Assembly (NCBI GenBank): GCA_002480085.1
Contig: DKPJ01000016.1
Location: 1-64,000 of the forward strand
DNA: 64,000 nucleotides
Direction: 5' to 3'
Origin: Enterobacteriaceae bacterium UBA7338
Lineage (GTDB): Bacteria > Pseudomonadota > Gammaproteobacteria > Enterobacterales > Enterobacteriaceae
Shown here: piece after piece, positions 42,995-52,227 of the stretch
Layout of the letters: each line of letters starts with the position of its first letter
How positions within the stretch are numbered: the stretch's first letter is position 1
Made by a program: the position numbers and the translations under genes
The notes under the pieces: model-generated
Told to the model about the DNA's origin: nothing
Database searches by the model: none
The model's input: the letters and a program-made list of their open reading frames with translations, nothing else

Positions 42995-44953
42995 TTACGA
43001 TGGCATGGTGATACCCTGCTTCTCTTCGAGCAGTTTTTCGACCACGCCCGGATCGGCCAGCGTTGAGGTATCACCGAGGTTGCTGGTGTCTCCTGCGGCA
43101 ATCTTACGCAGAATGCGGCGCATGATTTTGCCGGAGCGCGTTTTCGGCAGCGAGTCGGTCCAGTGCAGCACGTCCGGCGTGGCCAGCGGGCCGATCTCTT
43201 TGCGTACCCAGTTACGCACTTCGGTATAGAGCGCCGGGGACGGCTCTTCACCGTGGTTCAGGGTGACATAGGCGTAGATCGCCTGGCCTTTAATATTGTG
43301 GGGGATGCCCACTACCGCCGCCTCGGCGATTTTCGGATGCGAGACCAGCGCGGACTCGATCTCCGCCGTGCCGAGGCGATGGCCTGAGACGTTAAGCACG
43401 TCATCGACGCGGCCGGTGATCCAGTAGTAGCCATCCTCGTCGCGTCGTGCGCCGTCACCGCTGAAGTACATGTTTTTAAAGGTGGAGAAGTAGGTCTGCT
43501 CGAAGCGCTCGTGATCGCCAAACAGCGTGCGCGCCTGTCCAGGCCAGGAGTCAACTATCGCCAGGTTGCCTTCGGCGGCCCCCTCCAGCGGCGTACCTTC
43601 GTTATCCACCAGCGCGGGCTGGACGCCAAAGAAGGGGCGGGTCGCGGAGCCAGCCTTCAGCTCGGTGGCGCCCGGCAGCGGGGCGATCATGAAGCCCCCG
43701 GTTTCGGTCTGCCACCAGGTGTCGATCACCGGGCACTTCTCGTTGCCGATCTTCTTCCAGTACCACTCCCAGGCTTCCGGGTTGATCGGTTCACCTACCG
43801 AGGCGAGGATGCGCAGCGAGGAGCGGTCGGTACCGGCAATCGCCTTGTCGCCTTCCGCCATCAGGGCGCGGATCGCCGTCGGCGCGGTATAGAGAATATT
43901 CACCTGATGCTTATCAACGACCTGCGCCATGCGTGCCGGGGTAGGCCAGTTCGGCACGCCCTCAAACATCAGGGTAGTCGCCCCGCAGGCCAGCGGGCCG
44001 TAGAGCAGATAGCTATGGCCGGTCACCCAGCCAACGTCGGCGGTACACCAGTAGATCTCGCCCGGATGGTAATCAAAGACATACTTAAAGGTAGTCGCTG
44101 CGTAGACCAGATAGCCGCCGGTGGTATGCAGCACCCCTTTTGGCTTCCCGGTGGAGCCGGAGGTATAGAGAATAAAGAGGGGATCTTCGGCATTCACCTC
44201 TACCGGCTGGTGCTCGCTGCTGGCCTGTGCCATCACGTCGCTCCACCAGAGATCGCGCCCCTCCTGCCACTCAATATTGCCCCCGGTACGCTTGAGCACC
44301 ACCACATGCTCGATGGTGGTAACGTTGGGGTTCTTCAGCGCATCGTCAACGTTCTTTTTCAGAGGGATGCTGCGTCCGGCGCGAACGCCCTCGTCGGCGG
44401 TGATCACCAGCCGCGAGCTGGAGTCGATAATGCGCCCGGCCACCGCTTCCGGAGAGAAGCCGCCAAAGATAACGGAGTGAATGGCACCGATGCGCGCGCA
44501 GGCGAGCATCGCCACCGCCGCCTCCGGTACCATCGGCATATAGATAGCCACCACGTCGCCTTTTTTAATGCCAAGAGCCAGCAGGGCATTGGCGAAGCGG
44601 CAGACGTCGGCATGCAGTTCGCGGTAGGAGATATGCTTGCTCTGCTGGGCGTCGTCGCCCTCCCAGATGATCGCCGTCTGGTCGCCGCGTTCGGCCAGAT
44701 GCCTGTCGAGGCAGTTTGCGGCCAGGTTGAGCGTGCCATCCTCATACCATTTAATAGAGACGTTGCCCGGCGCGAAGGAGGTGTTTTTCACCTTCTCATA
44801 GGGCCGGATCCAGTCAAGAATTTTGCCCTCTTCGCCCCAGAAGGCCTCGGGATCGCTGACGGATTGCTGATACTTCGCCTCATACTGCTCCGGGTTAATC
44901 AGGCAATTTTCCGCGATATTGGCGGGAACAGAGTGTTTATGTATTTGGCTCAT
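42995..44953 (-). CDS. acs: Acetyl-CoA synthetase Acs
   Basis: AMP-forming ligase turning acetate into acetyl-CoA for high-affinity acetate scavenging, cytosolic. The protein has 652 residues, identical in length to E. coli. ANL-family motifs are YTSGSTGKPKGVLHTTGGY (A3), DTWWQTETGG (A5) and TGRVDDVLNVSGHRLGTAE (A8). The regulatory lysine near 609 lies in KTRSGKIMRRIL, the site acetylated by Pat and deacetylated by CobB. First gene of acs-yjcH-actP. Confidence 0.98.
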   Translation of the reverse strand: MSQIHKHSVPANIAENCLINPEQYEAKYQQSVSDPEAFWGEEGKILDWIRPYEKVKNTSFAPGNVSIKWYEDGTLNLAANCLDRHLAERGDQTAIIWEGDDAQQSKHISYRELHADVCRFANALLALGIKKGDVVAIYMPMVPEAAVAMLACARIGAIHSVIFGGFSPEAVAGRIIDSSSRLVITADEGVRAGRSIPLKKNVDDALKNPNVTTIEHVVVLKRTGGNIEWQEGRDLWWSDVMAQASSEHQPVEVNAEDPLFILYTSGSTGKPKGVLHTTGGYLVYAATTFKYVFDYHPGEIYWCTADVGWVTGHSYLLYGPLACGATTLMFEGVPNWPTPARMAQVVDKHQVNILYTAPTAIRALMAEGDKAIAGTDRSSLRILASVGEPINPEAWEWYWKKIGNEKCPVIDTWWQTETGGFMIAPLPGATELKAGSATRPFFGVQPALVDNEGTPLEGAAEGNLAIVDSWPGQARTLFGDHERFEQTYFSTFKNMYFSGDGARRDEDGYYWITGRVDDVLNVSGHRLGTAEIESALVSHPKIAEAAVVGIPHNIKGQAIYAYVTLNHGEEPSPALYTEVRNWVRKEIGPLATPDVLHWTDSLPKTRSGKIMRRILRKIAAGDTSNLGDTSTLADPGVVEKLLEEKQGITMPS

Positions 44954-45367
44954 AGCTGTTGTTCTCCTTGTAAGATGTTAAGGATATGTCACGGAAACGT
45001 TAAGGGAAGAGCCAGGTACGGCTTTGTTTACTTTTTGGGCGGAAGATCACGCATTGTTTGAATGGTTGAAAATTCAGCAAATGAATCTTTGAAGGTAAAT
45101 AATCACTATTGGTGATGTTTGTGGAAAGTGTGATGAAAAGCTCATCCATAACATATAGTTATGCATTAATAGTGCGATAAAAAGTGCTTCTTATGCACTT
45201 TAGCGGTGAAAGACCCTCATCTTAAAGGGTTGCACTTGATACCATGCAAATGATACTGATAATGCGCGTTATAAAACCCCGCTTGACTAAGCAACGATAA
45301 TCACACCCCTTTCAGTATGTATCGCTCCGGTACACGGAATGGTGCTTCATTGAGGACGTCTGTAGTT
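44954..45367. promoter_or_regulatory. acs-gltP divergent intergenic region
   Basis: This 414-bp gap should hold both promoters. A TGTGATGAAAAGCTCA element (about 45129-45144) is a weak CRP-like site. A hairpin AAAGTGC-TTCTTAT-GCACTTT lies at 45181-45201. TATAAAAC near 45270 is a possible gltP -10. In E. coli the nrfABCDEFG genes lie between acs and gltP; no trace is visible here. Confidence 0.5.
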
Positions 45368-46681
45368 ATGAAAAATTTGAAAGTCAGCCTGGCCTGGCAG
45401 ATTTTGCTGGCCCTTGTGCTGGGTATTCTGCTGGGTAGTTACCTGCATTACCAAAGCGATAGCCGTGAGTGGCTGATTGCAAACCTGCTCTCACCGGCGG
45501 GCGATATCTTTATCCACCTGATCAAGATGATCGTGGTCCCGATTGTGATCTCCACGCTGATTGTGGGCATCGCAGGCGTGGGTGACGCGAAGCAGCTTGG
45601 GCGTATCGGTGTCAAAACCATTCTCTATTTTGAAATCATCACTACCGTTGCCATCGTGCTGGGTATTACGCTGGCTAACGTGTTCCAGCCGGGGGCGGGC
45701 ATCGATATGACGCAGCTGGCGACGGTGGATATTTCAAAATACCAGAGCACCACGGCGGAAGTGCAGAGCCATGCCCACGGGCTGATGGGGACTATCCTTT
45801 CGCTGGTTCCGACCAATATCATCTCTTCGATGGCGAAGGGCGATATGCTGCCAATCATCTTCTTCTCGGTGCTGTTTGGTCTCGGGCTGTCGTCCCTGCC
45901 TGCTGCACACCGCGAGCCGCTGGTGACCGTGTTCCGCTCTATCTCAGAGACCATGTTTAAAGTGACCCACATGGTGATGCGCTACGCGCCGGTAGGCGTG
46001 TTTGCCCTGATCTCGGTGACGGTAGCCAACTTCGGCTTCGCCTCGCTTTGGCCGCTCGCCAAGCTGGTTATCCTGGTGTACGTAGCAATCCTGTTCTTTG
46101 CGCTGGTGGTGCTGGGCGCGGTGGCGCGGATGTGCAAACTGAGCATCTGGACGCTGATCCGCATTCTCAAGGACGAGCTGATCCTGGCCTACTCGACCGC
46201 CAGCTCGGAGAGCGTGCTGCCGCGTATTATTGAGAAGATGGAGGCCTATGGCGCACCGGCGTCCATCACCAGCTTCGTGGTGCCAACCGGTTACTCCTTT
46301 AACCTCGATGGTTCCACGCTCTACCAGAGCATCGCCGCTATCTTTATCGCCCAGCTCTACGGCATTGACCTCTCTCTGGGCCAGGAGATCATCCTGGTGC
46401 TGACGCTGATGGTGACTTCGAAAGGTATCGCTGGCGTACCGGGCGTGTCGTTTGTGGTGCTGCTGGCAACCCTGGGCAGCGTGGGTATTCCGCTAGAAGG
46501 GCTGGCGTTTATCGCAGGCGTTGACCGTATCCTCGATATGGCGCGCACCGCGCTGAACGTGGTGGGTAACGCGCTGGCGGTGCTGGTGATCGCCAAGTGG
46601 GAACGCAAGTTCGACAGCCAAAAAGCGCTGGCCTACGAGCGTGAGACGCTGGGCAAATTTAATAGCACGGCCAATCAGTAG
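45368..46681 (+). CDS. gltP: Glutamate/aspartate:proton symporter GltP
   Basis: Inner-membrane DAACS-family carrier for glutamate and aspartate driven by protons. The start is at MKNLKVSLAWQ, 437 residues as in E. coli; an upstream ATG adds 17 residues without a better ribosome site. There are eight transmembrane helices and two re-entrant loops. Signature elements are AYSTASSESVLPRIIEKM (HP1 serine-rich tip), PTGYSFNLDGSTLYQSIAAIF (TM7 NMDG-like) and SKGIAGVPGVSFVVL (HP2). Confidence 0.97.
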   Translation: MKNLKVSLAWQILLALVLGILLGSYLHYQSDSREWLIANLLSPAGDIFIHLIKMIVVPIVISTLIVGIAGVGDAKQLGRIGVKTILYFEIITTVAIVLGITLANVFQPGAGIDMTQLATVDISKYQSTTAEVQSHAHGLMGTILSLVPTNIISSMAKGDMLPIIFFSVLFGLGLSSLPAAHREPLVTVFRSISETMFKVTHMVMRYAPVGVFALISVTVANFGFASLWPLAKLVILVYVAILFFALVVLGAVARMCKLSIWTLIRILKDELILAYSTASSESVLPRIIEKMEAYGAPASITSFVVPTGYSFNLDGSTLYQSIAAIFIAQLYGIDLSLGQEIILVLTLMVTSKGIAGVPGVSFVVLLATLGSVGIPLEGLAFIAGVDRILDMARTALNVVGNALAVLVIAKWERKFDSQKALAYERETLGKFNSTANQ

Positions 46682-46700
46682 CGGTTAATTATTGCTAAAA

Positions 46701-46720
46701 AAACCCGCCTCGGCGGGTTT
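46701..46720 (+). terminator. Terminator after gltP
   Basis: AAACCCGCC-TC-GGCGGGTTT followed by TTTATTA is a strong rho-independent terminator 20 bp past the gltP stop. Confidence 0.9.
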
Positions 46721-46745
46721 TTTATTATGTATCCGATGGAATATA

Positions 46746-46818
46746 TATTTGTCGGATGGCGCTACGCTTATCCGACCTACATATATTGTAGGCCCGGCAA
46801 GCCTGCGCCGCCGGGCAT
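46746..46818. repeat. REP pair that has replaced the hok toxin body
   Basis: GTCGGATGGCGCTACGCTTATCCGAC and an inverted GTAGGCCCGGCAAGCC...GCCGGGC unit follow gltP. The second occupies the place where a hok coding sequence would be expected. Confidence 0.8.
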
Positions 46819-47028
46819 TAAAAATAGCGGAATACTAAGCAATGGCGTCATGCCTATTACTCCTTGCAAAAAAAGGGTAAGAGGCTACTCTCAACTTGCT
46901 GAAGTTGTGTAGAGTAGCCCCCGGGTTAATGGAAACATTACCTGGGGCTTTCAACTCTCTGCCACAACACTCTCAAGGTTGTTCGGAATAACATTGAGCG
47001 TGCTTAAGACAGAAAGCCTTAAGCACCC
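46777..47028 (-). pseudogene. Decayed hok-family toxin locus (type I toxin-antitoxin)
   Basis: On the minus strand this region reproduces the layout of plasmid R1 hok mRNA, as I recall it. A 5' stem GTGCTTAAG / CTTAAGCAC (47018-47026, 47000-47008) encloses GGCTTTCTG. Then come the TGTTGTGGCAGAGAG segment, the leader hairpins around GGTAATGTTTCCATTAACC, CCTCTTACC, and the ribosome site GCAAGGAG before ATG 46851. The frame from that ATG has only 24 codons (MTPLLSIPLFLMPGGAGLPG...) and runs into REP sequence. It lacks the hydrophobic Hok core and its Cys, so it cannot make a normal toxin. The control and antitoxin parts survive, the toxin does not. Confidence 0.72.
46864..46950 (+). ncRNA. Sok-like antisense RNA relic with promoter
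   Basis: Opposite the hok leader, TTGCAA (46864-46869) and TACTCT (46886-46891) with 16-bp spacing sit where the sok promoter lies in R1. The transcript would start near 46898. It would end after the imperfect hairpin AGCCCC...GGTTAATG-GAAA-CATTACC...GGGGCT (46916-46949) and TTTC. An overlapping stem GGCTACTCT / AGAGTAGCC (46883-46891, 46911-46919) is also present. Transcription is unproven; it may be an orphan antitoxin. Confidence 0.5.
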
Positions 47029-47154
47029 GCAGATAATGATATCGCTCCCGCATTAAAAGGGAAGAGAAATAGCAATGTAATTTCAGTGGGATAATTGCAT
47101 TTTTCTTCGATTACACTCACAGAACGTTACTATTAATAATGTATATAAATATAT

Positions 47155-47184
47155 AATAGCGGCCTCTTATTTGAGGCCGCTATT
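47155..47184 (-). terminator. Terminator after fdhF
   Basis: AATAGCGGCCTC / GAGGCCGCTATT is a perfect 12-bp stem with a 6-nt loop, 17 bp past the fdhF stop. T-rich sequence follows in the leftward direction. The adjoining 47029-47154 stretch is AT-rich with no gene seen. Confidence 0.8.
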
Positions 47185-47200
47185 AATTAATACGCCTTTT

Positions 47201-49348
47201 TTATCCTAACGCGCTCTCCCGCAGTCGGGATTTCAGCTTATTATATTCATCAATAACATACCGTTCGGCGGCCTGCTGATCGTCAATCGCCTCGACGCGC
47301 ACGGCACAATACTTATACTCCGGCGTTTTGGTTATTGGACTCAGGTTCTCCGTCACCAGCTCGTTGCAGGCGCCAATCCACCACTGGTAGGTCATGTAGA
47401 CTGCCCCTTTATTGGGACGATCGCTGACCTGCGCCCGGGTGATGATTCGTCCTTTGCGTGAGTTGACCCACACCAGCGCTTCATCCTCAATGCCCAGCCG
47501 GGCCGCGTCGGCGGTGTTGATCTGCGCATAGCCCGGCTCATCGGCCAGCGCGGCCAGGGCCGCACAGTTGCCGGTCATTGAGCGGCAGGAGTAGTGGCCC
47601 ACCTCACGCACCGTAGAGAGTACCATTGGGTAGTCGTCAGTGAGTTTATCAATGGGGGCCACCCAGTCGCAGGTAAAGAACTTCGCCAGCCCGCTGTCGG
47701 TATCAAACTTCTCTTTAAAGAGGTATGACGTCCCCTGGTCGGCCTCGGAAACGTCCCGGCAGGGCCACTGAATATAGCCCAGCTCGCCCATCTTCTCGTA
47801 GGTCGCCCCGTAGAAGTCCGGACAGAGATGGCGCAGCTCATCCCAAATCTCCTGGGTATTAGCGTAGTGCATTGGGTAGCCCATCCGCGTGGCGATCTCG
47901 CTGATGATCTGCCAGTCGGTTTTCAGATCCCACTGCGGCTCTACCGCCTTAAAGAAGCGCTGGAAGCCGCGATCCGCCGCCGTATAGACGCCCTCATGCT
48001 CACCCCACGACGTTGACGGTAAAATCACATCCGCCGCCGCCGCGGTTTTGGTCATAAAGATATCCTGCACGATGACCAGCTCAAGGTCCTCAAACCCTTT
48101 ACGCACCGCTGAAAGCTCGGCGTCGGTCTGGAGCGGATCTTCGCCCATAATATAGGCGGCGCGTACTTCGCCATGCGCCGCCCGGTGCGGCAGCTCGCTG
48201 ATGCGGTAGCCAATATGGGCCGGTAGGCTCTCCACGCCCCAGGCGCGGGCAAATTTTTCCCGGTTCGCCGGATCGCTCACATACTGGTAGCCCGGATAGG
48301 TGTCCGGCAGCGCCCCCATATCACACGCGCCCTGCACGTTGTTCTGCCCGCGTACCGGGTTGACGCCGACGTGCGCCTTGCCCAGATTGCCGGTGAGCAT
48401 CGCCAGGCTAGTGAGGGAGCGCACCGTCTCTACGCCCTGATAGAACTGGGTCACCCCCATGCCCCACAGAATGGTGGCCGTTTTCGCCCCGGCATAGAGC
48501 CGCGCCGCCTGGCGGATCGCCTGGGCGCTGACGCCGGTAATCTCCTCAACCGACTCCGGCGTGTAGCCTTCAACAATTTTGCAATACTCGTCAAAGCCCT
48601 GAGTGCGGTTCGCCACGAACGCCGCGTCGTAGAGCTTCTCTTCAACGATGACATGCCCAAGCGCGTTGAGCAGGGCGATGTTCGAGCCGTTCTTCAACGC
48701 AAGGTGCATATCGGCAATGCGCGCGGTCTCGATTTTGCGCGGATCGCAGACAATAATTTTCGCCCCGTTACGCTTCGCACGGATCACATGATTGGCGACG
48801 ATAGGGTGGGAATCTGCCGGGTTATAGCCAAAGACAAAGACTAAATCCGTGTTATCAATTTCCGTGATGGCATTGCTCATTGCGCCATTACCGACCGACT
48901 GGTGCAGACCTGCAACCGAGGGGCCGTGTCAGACGCGTGCGCAGCAGTCAACGTTATTGGTGCCAATAACGGCGCGTGCAAATTTCTGCATCACATAGTT
49001 GGTTTCATTGCCGGTGCCGCGTGACGAGCCGGTGGTCTGGATCGCGTCCGGGCCATACTGCTCTTTGATCGCGCTCAGGCGATCGGCGACGTAGGTCAGC
49101 GCTTCGTCCCAGGAGACCGCCTCCAGCTTGCCGCCGCGCTGGCGACGGATCATTGGGGTTTTCAGACGCGGGGTGAGGATCTGGGTATCGTTGATAAAAT
49201 CCCAGCCGTAGTAGCCTTTCAGGCACAGGGTTCCCTGATTGGTTTTCCCCTGCGCCGCCTCCGCGCGAACGATTTTACTGTTATCCACCACGAGGTTGAT
49301 TTTGCAACCCGAGGCGCAGTACGGGCAAACCGTGACGACTTTTTTCAT
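47201..49348 (-). CDS. fdhF: Formate dehydrogenase H (selenocysteine-containing) FdhF
   Basis: Catalytic subunit of formate hydrogenlyase, oxidising formate to CO2 in fermenting cells. It is a single 715-residue protein read through an in-frame TGA at 48929-48931. That codon is Sec140 in DCCARV-Sec-HGPSVAG, followed by catalytic His141. Cys8, Cys11, Cys15 and Cys42 bind the [4Fe-4S] cluster, and two molybdopterin guanine dinucleotides bind downstream blocks such as GQNNVQGACDMGALP. Sec recoding explains what looks like two adjacent reading frames. A sigma-54 promoter lies upstream. Confidence 0.97.
48885..48931 (-). promoter_or_regulatory. SECIS element directing selenocysteine at UGA140
   Basis: The UGA codon is followed by CACGGCCCCTCGGTTGCAG, GTCTGCACC and CAGTCGGTCGGTAATGG, which fold into the bacterial SECIS stem-loop with the SelB-binding apical loop GGTCTGCACC. 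This is nearly identical to the E. coli fdhF element. Confidence 0.9.
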
Positions 49349-49398
49349 CGCTTCTGCTCCAGTTAAACACAGCGCGCATTTGCGCTCCTGGCCTCTCT

Positions 49399-49415
49399 AT
49401 GCATCTTGCATGCCA
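49399..49415 (-). promoter_or_regulatory. Sigma-54 promoter of fdhF
   Basis: Read leftwards, TGGCATGCAAGATGCAT matches the fdhF -24/-12 element of E. coli (TGGCAT-N5-ATGCAT). It lies about 51 bp before the start codon. An inverted repeat TCGACA / TGTCGA at 49486-49506 is a candidate FhlA upstream activator site. Confidence 0.75.
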
Positions 49416-49620
49416 TATCGTTATTGTGGGTATTAGCAGCTATGACGGGCGAACTTTGGCCAAAACCCTGACGAAAAAGAGGTCATCGACAGATTTGACG
49501 TGTCGAAAAGCGAAGGGGTGTGACAGCGGTTAAAGATCCAGCACGTCGCGGTGTGATTTGCTGCCGATCCTTACCAGAATGGCTAACACTTAGGGCATGT
49601 CTCTCGGGCGAGCGTAGATA

Positions 49621-50352
49621 ATGAAACCGGCAATTCTGATAGTGGATGATGATGCGGCAGTCTGCGAACTCTTGCAGGACGTGCTTAACGAGCATGTCTT
49701 TGCCGTGCACGTCTGCCATAGTGGCCGGGAGGCGCTGACGCTTGCCGCTGAGCAACCCGACATCGCGCTGGTGCTGCTGGATATGGTGCTACCGGATACC
49801 AACGGGCTGATAGTCCTGCAGCAGCTGCAAAGAGTGCGCCCGGCGCTGCCGGTAGTGATGCTCACCGGGCTGGGCAGCGAGTCGGATGTGGTGGTCGGCC
49901 TTGAGATGGGAGCTGACGACTACATCGCTAAGCCCTTTAATCCACGGGTAGTGGTGGCCCGCCTGAAGGCGGTGCTGCGGCGCACTGGCGCGCTGGCGGC
50001 GGACGTTCCGGTGCCGAAAGGGGCGGATATGGCGTTTAACGGCTGGAGCCTGAACACCACCCGCTGTGAGCTGCACGATCCGCATGGCCAGCTGACGCCG
50101 CTCACCCAGGGCGAGTATGGCCTGCTGCTGGCGCTGGTGCAAAATGCGCGACGGGTGCTGAACCGCGAGCAGCTGCTGGCGCTCACCCACAGCGAAAGCA
50201 TGGAGGTGTTTGACCGCACTATCGACGTGCTGATTATGCGGCTGCGGCGTAAAATCGAGCTGAACCCGCACCAGCCCGTACTGATTAAAACCATCCGTGG
50301 GCTGGGCTACGTTTTCGCCGCCGACGTAGTTCATAACGACATCGCGGCCTGA
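49621..50352 (+). CDS. OmpR-family response regulator for the adjoining sugar operon
   Basis: 243-residue regulator with an N-terminal receiver domain: acidic pocket DDD at 9-11, phosphorylatable Asp54, Thr82 and Lys104. A C-terminal winged helix follows (TPLTQGEYGLLLALVQNARRVLNREQLL, TIDVLIMRLRRKIE, IKTIRGLGYVF). Start ATG 49621. Its 3' end overlaps the sugar kinase gene by 22 bp, tail to tail. The probable partner is the hybrid histidine kinase at 56578-58860. The cognate signal is presumably the sugar or its binding protein, by context only. Confidence 0.88.
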   Translation: MKPAILIVDDDAAVCELLQDVLNEHVFAVHVCHSGREALTLAAEQPDIALVLLDMVLPDTNGLIVLQQLQRVRPALPVVMLTGLGSESDVVVGLEMGADDYIAKPFNPRVVVARLKAVLRRTGALAADVPVPKGADMAFNGWSLNTTRCELHDPHGQLTPLTQGEYGLLLALVQNARRVLNREQLLALTHSESMEVFDRTIDVLIMRLRRKIELNPHQPVLIKTIRGLGYVFAADVVHNDIAA

Positions 50353-51353
50353 GCGTTATCGCGGATAAACGCCCGGTGTTCGTCCAGGCTTTTCGCCCCG
50401 TCGATGGCGTTGGCAGCAAGCAGGCTGGCTCGGGCGCAGACGTGAGCAAGCTGAATACTCTCTATTAGCGTCCAGGCTTCATGGCAGCCGTAGAGGAACC
50501 CGGCGCAGAAGGCATCTCCCGCCCCCACGCTGCCGACAATCTCCTCCTGCGCCAGGTGCCAGGAGGGGAGCCAGAATCCCGGCTCCTGCGGCGTTTGCCC
50601 CCAGGCACCTTCAGGACAGTGGATCACCACCCGCTGCTTCACGCCCGCGGCCAAAAGCTGCGCCGCCGCCTGGGCGATATGCTCGATATGCGGCTCGCCG
50701 TTTTCGTGGCGGATCGCCAGCTCGCTAAACTCACCCGCCTCCAGCTCGTTGATCACCAGATAGTCGAGGTGCTTCAGGGCCGGGTTAACCAGTGGACGAT
50801 AACGAGGATCGCCTTTGCTCGACACCAGATCCAGCGAGGTCTCAAAGCCCAGGTTGTGCATCTGGGCCAGCAGGCGGGCGCTGCGAGTGCCAAACTCCTC
50901 GTCCGGCATATCCAGGCTATCCAGCAGCAGCAGATAGCCAAGATGGAAAATTTTCATATTATCGTCGAGACGATCGAAGGCGGGCAGATCCAGCAGGCGG
51001 TTCGCGCCGGGAGAGTGGAAAAAGGTACGCTGGCCGCTGGGATCGGTCATCACCTGCGACATGGAGGTGGGAGCGAAGGTGGTGCGCTGCACATGCTGGC
51101 GGTTGACGTGATACTGCTCCAGCATCGCCATGATGTAGTCGCCGTCGTTATCTTCCCCAACCAGCCCCACCGCCTGCAGCGGCAGGCCGGTGCGCATCTT
51201 CGCCAGGGTCAGCAGAACGTTCAGCGGCGCGCCGCCGGTGGAGCGCTCGCTGTGGACAATCTCAGCCAGCCAGCCGCGCTCCGGCCACTGCACAATCTGG
51301 TGGACGTGATCCACCAGCATATTGCCCGCCGCGATGATGCCTTTACGTGCCAT
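50331..51353 (-). CDS. PfkB-family carbohydrate kinase
   Basis: Ribokinase-like sugar kinase of 340 residues. Substrate-side motif GGAPLNVLLTLAKM is near residue 40 and the catalytic/anion-hole motif GSVGAGDAFCAGFL near 276, with Asp as base. Last gene of the sugar operon; its start overlaps the aldolase stop by one base (TGATG), so the two are coupled. With an isomerase and a class II aldolase in the same operon, it most likely phosphorylates the ketose made by the isomerase. Exact substrate unknown. Confidence 0.88.
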   Translation of the reverse strand: MARKGIIAAGNMLVDHVHQIVQWPERGWLAEIVHSERSTGGAPLNVLLTLAKMRTGLPLQAVGLVGEDNDGDYIMAMLEQYHVNRQHVQRTTFAPTSMSQVMTDPSGQRTFFHSPGANRLLDLPAFDRLDDNMKIFHLGYLLLLDSLDMPDEEFGTRSARLLAQMHNLGFETSLDLVSSKGDPRYRPLVNPALKHLDYLVINELEAGEFSELAIRHENGEPHIEHIAQAAAQLLAAGVKQRVVIHCPEGAWGQTPQEPGFWLPSWHLAQEEIVGSVGAGDAFCAGFLYGCHEAWTLIESIQLAHVCARASLLAANAIDGAKSLDEHRAFIRDNAQAAMSL

Positions 51354-52213
51354 CAGATTTTCCCCTCGCTGCCAAAGATACGCATCTGCTCGGCAACAAT
51401 GTCGGTGATCGCCTGCTCAATGCTGAGCATCAGCTCGGCGAACTCGTCGTAGATCTGATCCCGCGCGGTCATGCTTTTGTCTACCGCGGCCAGCGCGGCC
51501 TGGGACATACCGGTGTAGAAGTTGATTTTATGGATACCAAGGCTAATGGCGCGGCGGAAGTCTGCGTCGCTGATGCCGGAGCCACCGTGCAGCACCAGCG
51601 GCAGGCCGGTTTGCTGACGAATCGCCTCCAGGCGCGCAAAGTCGAGCTTCGGCTCACCTTTGTATTTACCGTGAGAGTTGCCGATTGCTACGGCCAGCGC
51701 ATCGATGCCGGTGCGGTCAACAAAGTCCCTGGCCTTGGCCGGATCGGTAAAGAAGGCCTCGTCGGCGTGGCCGTACAGCGCGCCGCCTTCGTCACCGCCT
51801 ACCGCACCCAGCTCACCCTCGACCGAGACGCCCACCGCATGGCACATCTTCACCACCTCTCGCGTCTGACGCACGTTCTCTTCATAGTCCAGCGTCGAGC
51901 CGTCAAACATCACGGAGGTAAAACCGAGGCGCAGTGCCTGCACCACCGCCTCAAAATGCAGACCGTGATCGAGGTTGAGCACCACCGGAATATCGTGCCG
52001 GGCGGCTTCATACTTTACCGCCTCAACCAGCGTATCCAGCGACAGATACTTAAAGTGCACTTCGGCAATGTTGATGATAAACGGCGAGCGCTGCTGCTTT
52101 GCGGCGGCAAACAGCGCCCGTAGAAAGTGGGTATCCAGCACGTTAAAGGCACCCAGCGCATACTGGTGCACACGGGCATGTTTCAGACCATCGGCGAGAG
52201 AGATCAGCGGCAT
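51353..52213 (-). CDS. Class II ketose-bisphosphate aldolase family protein
   Basis: Zn2+-dependent aldolase of the FbaA/GatY/KbaY family, 286 residues. Metal and substrate motifs are VLNLDHGLHFEAV with the first Zn histidine, the VEGELGAVGG region, IGNSHGKYKGEPKLD (second His), LHGGSGISD (third His) and KINFYTG. It should cleave a phosphorylated ketose to dihydroxyacetone phosphate and an aldehyde. It sits between the isomerase and kinase genes. Confidence 0.9.
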   Translation of the reverse strand: MPLISLADGLKHARVHQYALGAFNVLDTHFLRALFAAAKQQRSPFIINIAEVHFKYLSLDTLVEAVKYEAARHDIPVVLNLDHGLHFEAVVQALRLGFTSVMFDGSTLDYEENVRQTREVVKMCHAVGVSVEGELGAVGGDEGGALYGHADEAFFTDPAKARDFVDRTGIDALAVAIGNSHGKYKGEPKLDFARLEAIRQQTGLPLVLHGGSGISDADFRRAISLGIHKINFYTGMSQAALAAVDKSMTARDQIYDEFAELMLSIEQAITDIVAEQMRIFGSEGKI

Positions 52214-52227
52214 TGCAGCCTCCTTGG

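Noticed and set aside
43511..45061. 516-codon open frame opposite acs
   Set aside because: Antisense shadow of acs caused by high GC third positions; no family resemblance.
46727..46912. 61-codon open frame after gltP
   Set aside because: It crosses the gltP-distal REP pair and the hok/sok relic on the wrong strand, with no ribosome site.
46883..47026. Retron msr-msd RNA as an explanation of the stacked hairpins
   Set aside because: No reverse transcriptase gene lies nearby, and the order of hairpins and the ribosome site fit hok/sok better.
47201..49348. Two separate genes or a nonsense-mutated fdhF
   Set aside because: The UGA is at the known selenocysteine position 140 and is followed by a conserved SECIS hairpin.
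50481..51452. 323-codon open frame opposite the PfkB kinase
   Set aside because: Antisense shadow; the kinase strand has clear family motifs.
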